Assembly: GCA_018398805.1 (NCBI GenBank)
Contig: JAGFBZ010001548.1
Location: 248,001-312,000 of the forward strand
Direction of reading: 5' to 3'
Origin: Hirundichthys speculiger
Taxonomy: Eukaryota; Chordata; Actinopteri; Beloniformes; Exocoetidae
Length of the DNA stretch: 64,000 nt
Part shown: positions 1 to 11,971 of the stretch, in pieces
Position numbering within the stretch: the first letter of the stretch is position 1
Layout: each line of letters begins with the position of its first letter
Translations under genes and position numbers: made by a program
The notes under the pieces: generated by a model
The model's database searches: none
Told to the model about the DNA's origin: nothing
The model's input: only the letters and a program-made list of their open reading frames with translations

Positions 1-405
1 TAGTCCGTGGAAGTCCTGTCAACTGTTCAGGAGTCTGATGGCAGTTGGGTAGAAGGAGTTCCTCAGTCTGGAAGTCCTACATTTTCACACTTCTGTACCT
101 CCGGCCTGAGGGCAGAAGTGTGAACAGTCCGTGCTGGGGGTGGGTGGGGTCCTTCAAGATGGAGGCAGCTCTACTGCGGACTCTGTGGTGGTAGATGCTC
201 TGCAGGGAGGGGAGTGGAGTCCTGGTGATCTTCTCGGCAGTCTTCACCACTCTCTGCAGGCGTCTGCGGTCCATTGCAGTAGTGCTGTCCGTACCACACG
301 GTGATGCAGCTGGTCAGGATGCTCTCAACAATACAGCTGTAGAAGTTGCTGAGGATCTTCTGCGACATGTCCAAACTTCCTCAGCCTCCTCATGAAGTAC
401 AGCCG
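1..405 (-). mobile_element. LINE fragment, 3' end of reverse-transcriptase ORF
   Basis: Read on the minus strand this encodes the C-terminal tail of a non-LTR retrotransposon ORF2: blocks resembling ESILTSCITVWYG, then DRRRLQRVVKTAEKI, then DPTHPQHGLFTLLPSGRRYRS. This tail follows the reverse-transcriptase domain in CR1/L2/Jockey-group fish elements. The pieces lie in two frames, so at least one frameshift is present. The element runs off the left edge of the window. Clade assignment is tentative. Confidence 0.7.
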
Positions 406-1012
406 CAAAAGCCTTACATATTTATTTCTTTAACGGCAGTCAAACTTTTTTTCATTATACTGGACTTATTTTGTCTGTTCTGCTGCGTAACACAGAGGTG
501 ATTCAACAGAAAAGGGATGCACATTTGTATGAATGTAGCCATTTTGTCTCCACAGCAATATGTTAAATGTACCGTTAATACAAAACATATCCTTGTTGTT
601 TCATATAAGCTCAGAGTCATGACAAAAAATTGTGAAAATTGTTGTTGTTTTTATATATATAATATATATATATAAAGAGGCTTCTAACTGAGCTACTAAT
701 GGGCACATCTAACAGTCAAACCCTTTCCATTTCTTAACTGACAAGATCTATTCTTGCTCCATCGTTTTCCTTTTTGCCCACAACAAACCATTCCTTGAAC
801 ATGGTTTAGTGTTTAGTAGAAGCTTACATTATCATAAAATGATGAATGAATTTCAGCAGTTTTAGTGTAATAGTGCCAGTTGTGTGGAAAATGTGTATTC
901 ACTTTATTCTCAAAAGTAGCAATTTGGAGTACTTGAGGATATTTAAAGTATTCCGTGATGTATCTGTTTAAGTTTGAGTAATCCTCATAAACAAATGGAT
1001 CATTTTCCATGA
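406..1012. other. No gene seen; short AT run
   Basis: No coding exon or transposon end is recognised. A short (TA)n run sits near 652-674. The sequence is AT-rich with only chance reading frames. Confidence 0.5.
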
Positions 1013-1063
1013 GGATGGATGCATGGATGGATGGATGGATGGATGGATGGATGGATGGATGGA
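1013..1063. repeat. (GATG)n microsatellite
   Basis: About a dozen near-perfect GATG/ATGG units, interrupted once near 1020. Confidence 0.95.
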
Positions 1064-1509
1064 CTCAAGAAATGAATGTTTACTTGTGAAGAACAAGGCA
1101 ATTAATAGCGAGAATCAGCGTATTAGTTTCAAGAAGCAAGCCAAATGTAAATGGTTATTGTGCAAATCATAGACATCTGTACTTGTTAATTTGTGCACGT
1201 TCTCATATATGGCAATTTTCCTAAATGGAGAAGTAAAATCCTTATGCAGTCAACACCAACCTGGCTTAGTCAGCCGTCAACAAGAAAGAAAAAATAGAAC
1301 TGAGCCAAAGCTAATGAGAAAAACTGAATAATCAGTAATATGTAAAATCAATGGATTAGCAGTATTAGAGACAAAGTGTGTAAAGATGTTTTCAGAAATT
1401 TGATAAAATTAACAATGTAGCCAACTCTGATCTCTGCATGTATGTAGTCAACTCTGTTCAATGGCAGCTTGTTCTGTCCCTTGTTCTGACCGTGTATGTA
1501 GTTGCAGGC

Positions 1510-1539
1510 AACACATTTGTAATTTATTACAAATGTGTT
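1510..1539. repeat. 30-bp perfect palindrome
   Basis: AACACATTTGTAAT, a TT centre, then ATTACAAATGTGTT: 14-bp arms without mismatch. It lies just before a TTCATAG-rich stretch (1560-1705) with two imperfect tandem copies of a TTCATAGTT...ATTAAAATGAAC unit. It may belong to an unrecognised MITE. Confidence 0.8.
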
Positions 1540-1929
1540 ATTTGCAATGTTGGACAAGTTCACTTTCTACACGAACTAGTTAAGTTCATAGTTCATAAAA
1601 ATTAAAATGAACAAGTTTAGTTCATAGTTTACAGAAATTAAAATGAACTAGATCTGTTCACCATTTCAAAAAACGAACTAAATAGTTCATTTTAGTTCAT
1701 TTTCTATTTTTATTTCTTTTTTAATGTTGCTGCGAGCAATTATTTGTCAAAATGATCACCACACCACCACATATACTACATATACTACACCACAACAAAC
1801 AGCAATTATTTTATCCATTTTAACTGTCGAAAACTATTGGTCCAATTCTGAATCCTTAACCAACCAGGGTTCACATCAGCATTGAAGGGACAGCCCATGT
1901 AAAACTGTAATTTCAGCTTCTCTCTACAG

Positions 1930-2519
1930 CAGCCATTCCCAAACTTTAGAATACCAAGGCCCAATTTGAAATGTTAAAAATCTCCGCAGCCCACCAAAAC
2001 CTTAAATCATAACTGTGATCAACATACAGGACAAGGAACCATGATCCGATATTAATGTAAGGGGTCAATAAATAAGGTGACACTTGTCATATTAAGTTAA
2101 AATGACAGTAGAATAACACTTAACTGGTTTGTTTTATTACTTCCTAATGTTTTTTAATCATATCATGACTATTTTACAGTAATTAAAAAACATATTTAAA
2201 AAAGATCGAGGATTTAAAACACATTTGTTTAATTTTTTTTTTTAAAGACTTTTTTGGCTCTAGTTTCCTTTATTGAAAGTTGAGAGACAGGAAGGGGGGC
2301 AGAGAGAATGGGGAAGACACACGGGAAAGAGTCGTCGAGCCGGGAATCGAACTCACGACCAGCTGCACGAGGACCGTAGCCTCTGTATATGGCCGCCTGC
2401 CCTAACCACTGCACCACCGGGGCGGCCACATTTGTTTAATTTTAATGACGTCTCACGGCTCACCTGCAGTCCCACGATGGCCCACCAGGGGGCCGCGGCC
2501 CACACTTTGAGAATGACTG
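1930..2519. mobile_element. Non-autonomous hAT element
   Basis: The left end reads CAGCCATTCCCAAACTTT and the right end, reverse-complemented, CAGTCATTCTCAAAGTGTGG: hAT-style imperfect terminal inverted repeats. Flanking 8-mers CTCTACAG (1922-1929) and TTCTACAG (2520-2527) match at 7 of 8 positions, as expected for a somewhat old hAT target duplication. No transposase is present. A SINE is nested inside at 2237-2427. Confidence 0.8.
2237..2427 (-). mobile_element. tRNA-derived SINE nested in the hAT element
   Basis: On the minus strand the head reads GGTGGTGCAGTGGTTAGGGC (A-box-like) followed by GTGAGTTCGATTCCCGG (B-box-like), the internal pol III promoter of a tRNA-derived SINE. The oligo-T at its plus-strand left end is the A-tail. 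A perfect 16-bp target duplication (ACATTTGTTTAATTTT, 2221-2236 and 2428-2443) proves L1-type retroposition into the older hAT element. A degraded relative lies near 57240-57345. Confidence 0.88.
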
Positions 2520-2839
2520 TTCTACAGTATATTAAAAATATGAGGAAAAACTTGCCTGTTTTAATGTTATGATTGTGGCTCAGGATTTTGTTGGTAAACC
2601 TTTTTTGTATTTTTCATAAAAAAACAAGATGACATTAATGCCCTGGCAGTGGCAATAAGCTTTATTTTATTTTACATTTTTTAAGACGAAATTTACACTA
2701 AATATGTGTTACTCACAAGTGCTGATGTTAAAAGTGGTTGCACAACGAATGTTATGGCACTTTAGTTCATATGGCAGCAGAACATTTAAATAAAAGTGCA
2801 CTTTTCACTACTTTTAAATTCATTATTCAATTTTGTGTA

Positions 2840-2916
2840 TACAATGTGATTAATCGTGATTAATCAGGGGAATCATGCGATTAATTACAATTAAAATTTT
2901 TAATTGTTGCCCAGCC

Positions 2917-2963
<47 letters not shown>

Positions 2964-2967
2964 TATA
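2840..2967. repeat. TTAATCGTGATTAATC repeat end plus (TA)n microsatellite
   Basis: The motif GTGATTAATCGTGATTAATC with TTGCCCAGCCCTAA is a common fish repeat terminus, followed by about 20 TA units (2920-2961). A related GCGATTAATCGTGATTA piece, also beside an AT run, occurs at 20404. Confidence 0.7.
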
Positions 2968-5034
2968 AAAACACTTTATTTATATTTATAGTTTTATATA
3001 TACTTTTAAATTCACAGAAAGTGCAAACACTGTGTTCAAAAACATAGTTTGCAATGCAATTTACAAGGAATGTCAGTGGAGGTAGAAGGTCAGGGTCACT
3101 AATTCAATCCAGCATGTGGATGCATGCTGTTTATTTTGTTCTTTGGCAGCATGACTTGTTTCCATGTCTAAGATCCAGTTTATCTCTTTTTTTCCCCTTG
3201 TCTATGGTCCCATTCAGCAACGGATATCACCATTCTGACAAGCTTTTACTCAGACTAAACAAAGGCCAGGCAACTGCAGTGGCAGTGTCAGATAACAGGA
3301 GAGCTTTTCTCACAAGATGGAGTTCACATCCATAGATGAAACTCCGTGTGTGATAGATCTTGACATTCTTCTGCAGAAGTTGCACTGCCAGGTGCTGATA
3401 GTTTAATGACCATGCAGCACACCAATCAAGTGCAACAAAGCAATGACAATTTCATTATTATTTGTATGAACTTAACAGCCTGGGCTAAAGGCAATTTTAT
3501 GGCAGTGTAAGATAATGTTTAAAAGTTCATGATGAGGATAAGGCTTTGGTTAGATGATATTTCATGAAAGGGCAAAGTTATTGATTCAACCTGCTACTCT
3601 TGTCATTACACCTTTTCTGAACTTGTCACCATGGAAATATTTGTATGTTTTCACCCAGTGTGTGAAGAGTTGTGTCAACAGTGTGTCAGAAGCCCAATTA
3701 GTCTTATTTCAGAGTAGCTCAGGCACCATTAAGCCACTGAGATAAGGACCGGCGTGGGGCTGGCAACTTCTCACGTGATTACATCACAAAAATGAAAAGC
3801 AACAGCCTTGCGCCTGAAAGCACCTGCCACCTGTGGACACCTTTATTTGATTAGGGTCTTTTGGTTTGGAGGCTTTTTTCTGGCACTAATCAAGGAGTGA
3901 AAATAAGAGAAGAATTAAGATTTAAACTGAGTCACCATCATTGTTGGGAGAAAATTTGTTTTGACTGTTGCACTTCAAAGTGTTCGTAGTAGCATGACAT
4001 ACGTTTTGTAAGTTTTGGCCAATATCTCAGAAGTCAATTTATTTAGCTGGTATTGTAATACAATGTACATGCTCTAATGTTGTACGGCTGCATACATGAA
4101 GAAGATTTTGAGGTCTAGCCACCTGTCTAGATTAGGAAGTGCTACAAGTTTTATAGCATCAGTATAGATTTACAGATTCCGTCTTTTCTGGGATAAGAAT
4201 TATTTTCCGAAAATACAGTTCTAGTTTCGTACCATGGTACCAGAGTGCTATATAGCCTTTATTCACAGCTATGTTTGGTTTGAGTTTCAGTTTTTCATTG
4301 TTACATCATGCCTTTCAGATCTATGAATATTTCTGAACACATATGCATTTCAACTACTATTTTTTCTATGGTTTTTGCTCCAGTGTTAGCCACTCCTGTA
4401 AAATTTGCCTAAAACGCCTATCCAAGACATACCCAAAGTAAATTGAAAGCTGTTCATGAACCGTTTGTAGCACATGGATGGTTTTGGTCTCTTTTGAAAG
4501 GTTACACTCTGAAGTTTTTCCCCCAACTGTCAGAATCACTGTAAGTGCTACTAGCATTGAGTAATCTAAGTTTGAACACACTGAAATAGAAGTTTTTTAT
4601 TTCTGCCTGAATTTTTTTTTGTAAACAGATGTCTGCAGATGAGTGCAGCTATGACTTATCAGCTGGAAAACACAATGGGACCACAGCATGAAGCCATACC
4701 TAGTGCCAAGTTCAAATTTGATAACAATACCACAAAAAATGAGTATTTTACACGTTTTTGGAAGAGTATGTCTATGTAATGGTGTGATGTTGTTGCGCTA
4801 TATTATGAACAGGACGTGGAAGCGCACTTTTATTTTGAAAGACAGCACTTTCTCCGTCATTTATTCTTTTATTTTTTGTTCTTTTCAATGTTATCAATGT
4901 TACAAAGGAATTGTGTGTTTTAAAAATGTTAATTGTAATGTTGAAAATGCCGTTAGATGCTAAGGGAAGGTCTGCGAAATACCGGAAGTAGGCTGCATAT
5001 TTTATTTTGAAGCCGCATTTGTTGTGTTGCGGGG
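2968..5034. other. No gene or element recognised
   Basis: About 2 kb with no exon that can be supported, no terminal repeats with target duplications and no recognisable transposon protein. Reading frames are short and lack family motifs. It may be unique intergenic DNA. Confidence 0.45.
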
Positions 5035-5042
5035 GAGATACT

Positions 5043-5732
5043 CTGCGTTGCCAGGTGTACGATAATTATTGTATTTGTACGATAATTTGGGCCTCTGTAC
5101 GATGTATGATCAATAATCAAAAAAAATGCCAAATGTACGATAATTTGACCATTTCAAATTATTGCCTGCCGCAACTGTTTGCCGGAGAGCTTTTGGTGAA
5201 CCCTGAAGGCATCTGTTCCCATGTGACATGTTTCCAGCCAATCGTGCTTTGCTGAGCGGGAGATACGAATGTTTGTCTCAGAACAACGAGCATGAAAGGC
5301 TGAATGGTCAGCTGCTCCCGCCCCACGAGACGCTCACAGTCAGGACCATACCAGGAAGTTGAGAGAGCGAGATTTAAACAGAGTTTAAGCAGAAGAGAAA
5401 AAGCAAGTGAAAAAATCTAGTCTCCAAAATCGCCTCCAGGCCTCATAATTTGGCTCTTAGTTCCCACCTGTAATTTGTTTTTTGGGGGACACATTAGTCT
5501 AACGCAACTGTAAGTTTGTGCTGATGTGGTGCCGTTAACCCATTCCGTAAAGACGCCACGAAGCTGAGAGTGCCCGTGCGACGCTTTTTATCACTAGAGT
5601 GATTAAATTTGACTACAGCAGATCATTGGGCTTGTTATTTTGCTTATGACAGATGTACGATAATTTCCCTCAAAATACGATAATTTTGAGTCTCTGGTAC
5701 GATAATCCTACATTTCCCACCTGGCAACGCTG
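5043..5732. mobile_element. 690-bp hAT MITE with TACGATAAT subterminal repeats
   Basis: Terminal inverted repeats CTGCGTTGCCAGGTG (left) and CAGCGTTGCCAGGTG (right, reverse-complemented) are flanked by a perfect 8-bp target duplication GAGATACT (5035-5042, 5733-5740). Inside each end are spaced copies of (G)TACGATAAT: near 5056, 5078 and 5133 on the left, and near 5654, 5675 and 5698 on the right. Such subterminal repeats are typical transposase-binding sites of hAT elements. No transposase ORF remains. Confidence 0.92.
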
Positions 5733-5740
5733 GAGATACT

Positions 5741-6376
5741 ACTTCCTCTTGTTCGTGACTCTTCTCAGAGAGGTACACATTTCTGCTGCTCTGCATATTT
5801 TCATTGTTTTTGTCATAAAATGTGAATATAAATTAGTTTAAATGTTTGCAAAGCTGGTGTAATCACAGAGACACACAATGTTAAATATGTTTCATTAATT
5901 TCAAGCATAAACTTGCTAGCTGGAGAAGTTGCCGCGGTCCACGTGCGTGGCTGGGTGACTGTGGGTTGTGGCGTTGGGAATGAGTGTTGGTAGAGGCCGC
6001 GTGTGTTTTTGGTGTTGCAGAGCAGGGAGAGTGTGTATTAATGAAGACCCCTGTTCTCTGTGAATGTTTCTCCTTTATAATGCAGGTATGTGAGTTTATG
6101 CAAGTTTTTCTTTTTTTTTTTCAGTCTTGTAAATCTCCTTGTATTTATTTTTATAACATATTTCTCTCTTGTTCGTGACTGTTCTCATAGAGAGCAGGGA
6201 GAGCATGTATTGATGAGGACCACTGTTCTCTGTGAATGTTTTATACATTGATTATGTTGACCACCTACATTGATCACACCCTCGGTGCTCGGGCCCTAAT
6301 AATAATAATAATAATAAACATTCAAAATACAATAAGGTCCTCGCACCCTCGCTGCTCGGGCCCTAATAAATCATTA
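5741..6376. repeat. Duplicated repeat units ending in GCTCGGGCCCTAATAA
   Basis: CTTGTTCGTGACT is repeated at about 5752 and 6169. A unit beginning GAGCAGGGAGAG and ending CTGTTCTCTGTGAATGTTT occurs near 6021 and 6194. GCTCGGGCCCTAATAA occurs near 6287 and 6353, the first running into an (AAT)n tract. It looks like internally duplicated repeat DNA of unknown class. Confidence 0.55.
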
Positions 6377-6510
6377 AATATAAATAACTTGGTATCAGTT
6401 GGTGCCTGGACTCCTGGACTCCTGTACTCGCTGATACAGATACCAGCACTTTTTGGCAATATCGGAGCAATTTCCAATACTGGTATCGGAACTGGAACAA
6501 CACTAGTTAA
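6377..6510. mobile_element. Probable hAT-type terminal fragment
   Basis: GATACAGATACCAGCAC, TATCGGAGCAATTTCC and TGGTATCGGAACTGGAACAACAC resemble the GTTGTTCCGATACC-type termini of fish hAT elements. No second end or target duplication was found. Confidence 0.45.
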
Positions 6511-6664
6511 AACCTTAAACCTGTGATGATATTCTGTATTGTCAGCTTGAAAATGTGTATGAAGGATCACCTGATTACTGTTTCCTTGCAGCAACAATAT
6601 CTGAAGCACTGCTACCATAATCACCTTTATAGGCCAAATGTGTAAACACAAAAAACAGAATTAC

Positions 6665-9137
6665 CGTACCGTACCGTACCGTACCGTCTTCTTCCGCTTA
6701 TCCGAGGTCGGGTCGCGGGGGCATCAGCCGGAGTAAGGAAGCCCAGACCCCCCTCTCCCCGGCCACTTCCTCCAGCTCCTCTGGGGGTCCAAGGCGTTCC
6801 CAGGCCAGCCGAGAGACATAGTCCCTCCAGCGTGTCCTGGGTCTTCCCCGGGGTCTCCTCCCAGTGGGCCGTGCCCGAACACCTCACCAGGGAGGCGCCC
6901 AGGAGGCATCCTAACCAGATGCCCGAGCCACCTCATCTGGCTCCTCTCGATCCGGAGGAGCAGTGGTTCTACTCTGAGCCCCTCCCGGATGACCGAGCTT
7001 CTCACCCTATCTCTAAGGGAGAGCCCGGCCACCCTGCGAAGGAAGCTCATTTCAGCCGCTTGTATCTGCGATCTTGTTCTTTCGGTCACTACCCAAAGCT
7101 CATGACCATAGGTGAGGGTGGGAACGTAGATCGACCGGTAAATCAAGAGCTTCGCCTTCCGACTCAGCTCCTTCTTCACCACAACAGACCGGCGCAGCAC
7201 CCCGCATCACTGCAGATTGCCGCACCGATCCGTCTGTCGATCTCCCGCTCCATCCTTCCCTCACTCGTGAACAAGATCCCGAGATACTTAAACTCCTCCA
7301 CTTGGGGAAGGACCTCATCCCCAACCCGGAGAGGGCACTCCACCCTTTTCTGGCTGAGGAACCATGGTCTCGGATTTGGAGGTGCTGATTCTCATCCCAG
7401 CCGCTTCACAACCGGCTGCGAATCGCTCCAGCGAGAGTTGTAGATCACGGCTCGATGAAGCCAACAGAACCACATCATCTGCAAATAGCAGAGACCCAAT
7501 CCTGAGGCCACCGAACCGGATCCCCTCAACACCTCGACTGCGCCTAGAAATTCTGTCCATAAAAGTAATGAACAAATCGGTGACAAAGGGCAGCCTTTGG
7601 CGGAGTCCAACCCTCACTGGAAACGAATCCGACTTACTGCCGGCAATGCGGACCAAACTCTGGCACCGGTCCGTACAGGGACCGGACAGCCCGTATAAGG
7701 GAGTCCGGCACCCCATACTCCCGAAGCACCCCCCACAGGAATCCCCAGGGAACACGGTCGAACGCCTTCTCCAAGTCCACAAAACACATGTAGACTGGTT
7801 GGGCAACTCCCATGCCCCCTCCAAGACCCTGAAGAGGGTGTAGAGCTGGTCCACCGTTCCACGGCCGGACAAAAACCACACTGCTCCTCCTCAATCCGAG
7901 ATTCGACTATCCGACGGACCCTCCTCTCCAGGACCCCTGAATAGACCTTCCCAGGGAGGCTGAGGAGTGTGATCCCCCTGTATTGGAACACACCCTCCGG
8001 TCCCCCTTTTTTAAAGAGGGGACCACCACCCCAGTCTGCCAATCCAGCGGTACTGTCCCCGACGTCCACGCGATGCTGCATAGGCGTGTCAACCAAGACA
8101 GCCCCTCAGCATCCAGAGCCTTGAGGAACTCCGGGCGGATCTCATACACCCGGGCCCTGCCACCGAGGAGCTTTTAACCACCTCGGCATCAGCCCCAGAT
8201 TCCACCCCTGATCCCCAGACTCTGCTTCCTCATTGGAAGACGTGTCAGCGGGATTGAGGGTTCGAAGTATTCCCTCCACCGATCCACAACGTCCCGAGTC
8301 CAACAGCTCCCCATCCCCATGTATACAGTGTTGACGGATGCTTCCCCCTCCTGAGACGCCGGATGGTGGACCAGAATGTCTTCGAAGCCGTTCGGAATCG
8401 TTCTCCATGGCCTCTCCAAACTCCTCCCATGTCCGAGTTTTGCCTCAGCAACCGCCAAAGCCGCGTCCCGCTTAGCCTGCCGATACCCGTCAGCTGCCTC
8501 CAGAGTCCCACATGCCAAAAGCCTTATGGACTCCTTCTTCAGCTTGACGGCATCCCTCCTGCTGGTGTCCACCAACGAGTTCTGGGATTGCCGCCACGAC
8601 AGGCACCAACGACTTTACGGCCACAGCTCCGGTCGGCCGCCTCAACAATAGAGGCCCGGAACATAGCCCACTCGGACTCAATTCCCCTGCCCCCTCGGAT
8701 GATCGAAGTTCCGCCGGGGTGTGAGTTAAAGCTCTTTCTGACAGGAGACTCTGCCAATGTCCCACACCCTCACAACACGTTTGGGCCTGCCAGGTCTGAC
8801 CGCATCCTCCCCCCCCACTGAGCCAACCCCCACCAGGTGGTGATCAGTTGACAGCTCCGCCCTCTCTTTCGCCCGAGTGTCCAAGACATGCGGCCGCAAG
8901 TCCGACGATACGATTATGAAGTCGATCATCGAACTGCGGCCTAGAGTTCCTGGTGCCAAGTGCACATGTGACACTTTATGCTTGAACATGGTGTTCGTTA
9001 TGGCAGTCCATGACGAGCACAGAAGTCCAACAACAAACCCACTCTGGTTCAATCGGGGGGCCCTGCCCCCAACCACCACACCCCTCCAGGTCTCACTGTC
9101 GTTGCCCACGTGAGCATTGAAGTCCCCCAGCAGAACG
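6665..9137 (-). mobile_element. 5'-truncated non-LTR retrotransposon (EN-RT), ACGGT tail
   Basis: Minus-strand LINE. From 5' to 3': the C-terminal part of an apurinic-type endonuclease (LNQSG, NTMFKHKV, SMIDFIIVSSDLRPHVLDT, STDHH), a linker, and a reverse transcriptase with [22 protein letters not shown]. The C-terminal stretch contains [38 protein letters not shown] and [18 protein letters not shown] blocks. The 3' end is a short ACGGT repeat. A perfect 10-bp target duplication ACAGAATTAC (6655-6664, 9138-9147) defines both ends and shows target-primed insertion with 5' truncation. The ORF is broken into several frames. Clade not assigned with confidence (possibly I/Nimb-like). A second copy lies at 13006-15133. 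Confidence 0.9.
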
Positions 9138-9147
9138 ACAGAATTAC

Positions 9148-10553
9148 ATCTTTTGCTTCTCTCAACTCACACATTAGTACAATTGACACACAAACTTAAC
9201 ATCTAGCCTTATCAGTTTTACCTCTTTATTTCTATTTTCAAATGTAAAATTTGCTAAATGAAAAAAATGGCCAACTTAAAAAAAATAAAATTAAAACAGA
9301 CTAAAACATGGTTCAGCCTCAATCTGCATGCACAAATAAAAAAAAAAATACAACAGATCAAATGAAAAACCCAACCAAAACTTCTCACTCCTCACCAGCG
9401 GAGCCTTAACCTTTACATTTATTTTTGAAATGAGTATAGCATATTTACAAGGTGCAATAAATTACACTGAATGCTTTACAACCTTTCAAATAACACAAAG
9501 GCCATATATTCATTTTCAGCTATTTTAAAATAAGAAATCAATTGGTTAAGTACAACACTGTCATATTCAATAAGAAATTTCTTACCTTTGCAAAAGACTG
9601 AAATACTTATGCACACATGCATGTCAAAATATTATGTGCCATTCTAATTAGGAAGGTGCATTTGTACAGAAAAAAAAATTAACTACTGGTATGCATACGA
9701 TGTAGACTTAAGTCACATGTCTTGTTTTGAACAAAGTTTCAGCATAACTTTTAATTGTTGTGCCAACTCCACCACCTGCAATACTTACCTATGGGTCAAA
9801 CTGTATGCTGTAGACAAATACAGACTTTGTACAGTACTTGTTCTGGCCCACAAAAGTTATGCATGGGGTTGCATAGCATTCATTTTTAAATCAATTTTGT
9901 AACTTCTATTACTTGACTGGTGAAAGGCTGCAGTTAAGATAAAAATCAATAAGCCTTCAGATTCCAGTTAAAGTAGTCATTGGCTTTTTGAAATCTGTTT
10001 TCTTCCAATGACTTTACCACATGGTACTGAAAAGAACAATATTTTATTTTAATCTGTGAAATCATGTTTACTTAATGCCTTTCTGGATTTTTTTGGCATT
10101 AAACTAAAAAATGTCAAATTGATTCTCACACTGTACTTGTATAAACTTATGCTTTGGAAAAGGTGAAACTGTTCTTAATGGGCTGAAGAAAAAAAAAAAC
10201 AGTTCAAAGAATGAGAAAAAAAATTTCCACACTTCAATATAAACCAAAACAATTAAATGGAGTAAAACATTAACCTCAGCGACGGCAACATGGCAGGTGC
10301 TGTAAGTGGAAAGTGGTACATGTAAGAGGACAGAACAGAATCACTTCCTGTACTATGTGGACTCAAATAGCCACACAAGAAAGGAGACCTGATCTAAGGA
10401 TCAATCAAGGGTTGGGATCTCGTTAAGACACAATATTTAGGAAAAAAGAAAAACAAGAAGAAAATGGCTGAAATTGTCAATGTATCCGCTGAGCTGAGAG
10501 GCATGAGTAGTCAGAAACCACTTTAAGGTTCAATGAGAGAAAGGAGAAGGTCC
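9148..10553 (-). other. ntan1: Probable ntan1 3' untranslated region and flank
   Basis: AT-rich sequence directly downstream of the ntan1 stop codon, with no transposon signature. Minus-strand AATAAA hexamers include one at 9225-9230, just before the LINE that begins at 9138. That LINE therefore sits immediately past the likely cleavage site. The 3' end is inferred; no transcript data are available. Confidence 0.4.
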
Positions 10554-10724
10554 CTATGACTGGACAAGCCTCTCCCAGTCTCCATTCAGGTTCCTGCGGT
10601 AGAGCTGCGGCTGACCCCCTGGAAACAGGCTGTCAGAGTTGGGGTGCTCTAAAAGGAACCGGATGGTGGACTTGATGTGCTGCACAAAGTGTGGTGGCTC
10701 AGCCATGGGAGACGTGGACAAGTA
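10554..10724 (-). CDS. ntan1: ntan1 exon 10 (stop codon)
   Basis: Encodes [20 protein letters not shown] and on to DWERLVQS then TAG at 10556-10554. The LSTSP-AEPPHFV-HI-ST block is a signature of the NTAN1 C-terminus. Acceptor CTTTTAG. The preceding intron is 5.7 kb and almost wholly transposon. Confidence 0.94.
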   Translation of the reverse strand, partial: YLSTSPMAEPPHFVQHIKSTIRFLLEHPNSDSLFPGGQPQLYRRNLNGDWERLVQS

Positions 10725-11931
10725 CTAAAAGAAAAGAAAAAGAAGGCAATCTTTTTTTATATAGCTTCTTACATATTTGTGTTGTAAATTAGCCCTTTGT
10801 TAGAAAAAACAAAACAAAAATGAGACAACTCAAGAAGAGTTACCAACTAAACTTCCTGGAAAGATGGCAAGCCTTCTCATTTTATTTAAAAAAAAAAAAA
10901 AGAAACCTTCATTGTCTGTTTGAACCTTTACTTTACAGAAAAATGTACAACTCCAAACAAAGTAGGGACACTGTGTAAAACAAAAACAGAATGCAATGAT
11001 TTGCAAATCTCATAAAACCATATTTTTTATTGCTAATAGATTACAAAGAACATATCAGATGTTGAAACTGAGGCATTCTATCATTTCGTGGAAAATATCT
11101 CAAAAAAATTGGAACAGGTCGATGTTTACCATTATCTAGTATCTCCTCTTGTTTAACAACTGTCTGTAAACATCTGAGAAACTCCAGTTCAATCAATCAA
11201 TTAGACTTTATTTATAGAGCACTTTACATGCAACAGGAGCAGCTCAAAGTGCTTTACATAAAAACAATGCAGCAAACAATGGACACTGATGGCCTGAAGA
11301 TAACACACATCCAGTTTTGGCTTTTGGCCTTGTCTCCTGCACAGACACTCTTCCTGATTCTCTAAAACCTCTGATGATCTTGTGTGCTGTAGATGTGGGA
11401 CCTTCAAAGTTTTTGAAATGTTTCACTGTGGAACTGAGAATAAAAATCTGGGTTTATAAGATTTGAAAATCATTGCATTTTGTTTTTATTTATATTTTAC
11501 ACAATGTTCCAACCTTTTTAGAATTGGGGTAGTTCAGAGGGAAAAAATGTTCCGGAATCTTCTCTGAACAACGTCATTGCTGGTGTCGACCTGTTATATT
11601 CATCTGTGTACTTACTAATACAGCGCCAGCCAAATAAATGCAGTAGCGTCAGAAAATTTATTTCGCTGATGAACTCTACACCTCTATTTGAACCCCTATG
11701 CAGTAAGTGTGAAGTATTGAACTAGATTAGGGTTTCTCAACGGTGGCGGTACCGCCCCCCCAGGGGGCGTTCTGAACCTTTACGGGGGCGCTGGAAACGT
11801 CAGGGCTGAGAGGGGGGCGCTCAGGCACAAATGAGGGGCACCACGCCTTGAGAACTCCTTTTTTTTTTGTGATCAATTTTTTTATTAAAGCCTGTACTGC
11901 ATATATATGTTACATCGCTTACATTTTCTTT

Positions 11932-11971
<40 letters not shown>

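Noticed and set aside
2237..2427. tRNA gene
   Set aside because: A-box and B-box-like sequences are present but the cloverleaf is not complete; the 16-bp target duplication and A-tail identify a SINE.
6832..7443. 203-codon plus-strand reading frame
   Set aside because: It lies antisense to the reverse transcriptase of the LINE at 6665-9137 and has no family motif. The frame at 14430-15080 is the same shadow in the second copy.
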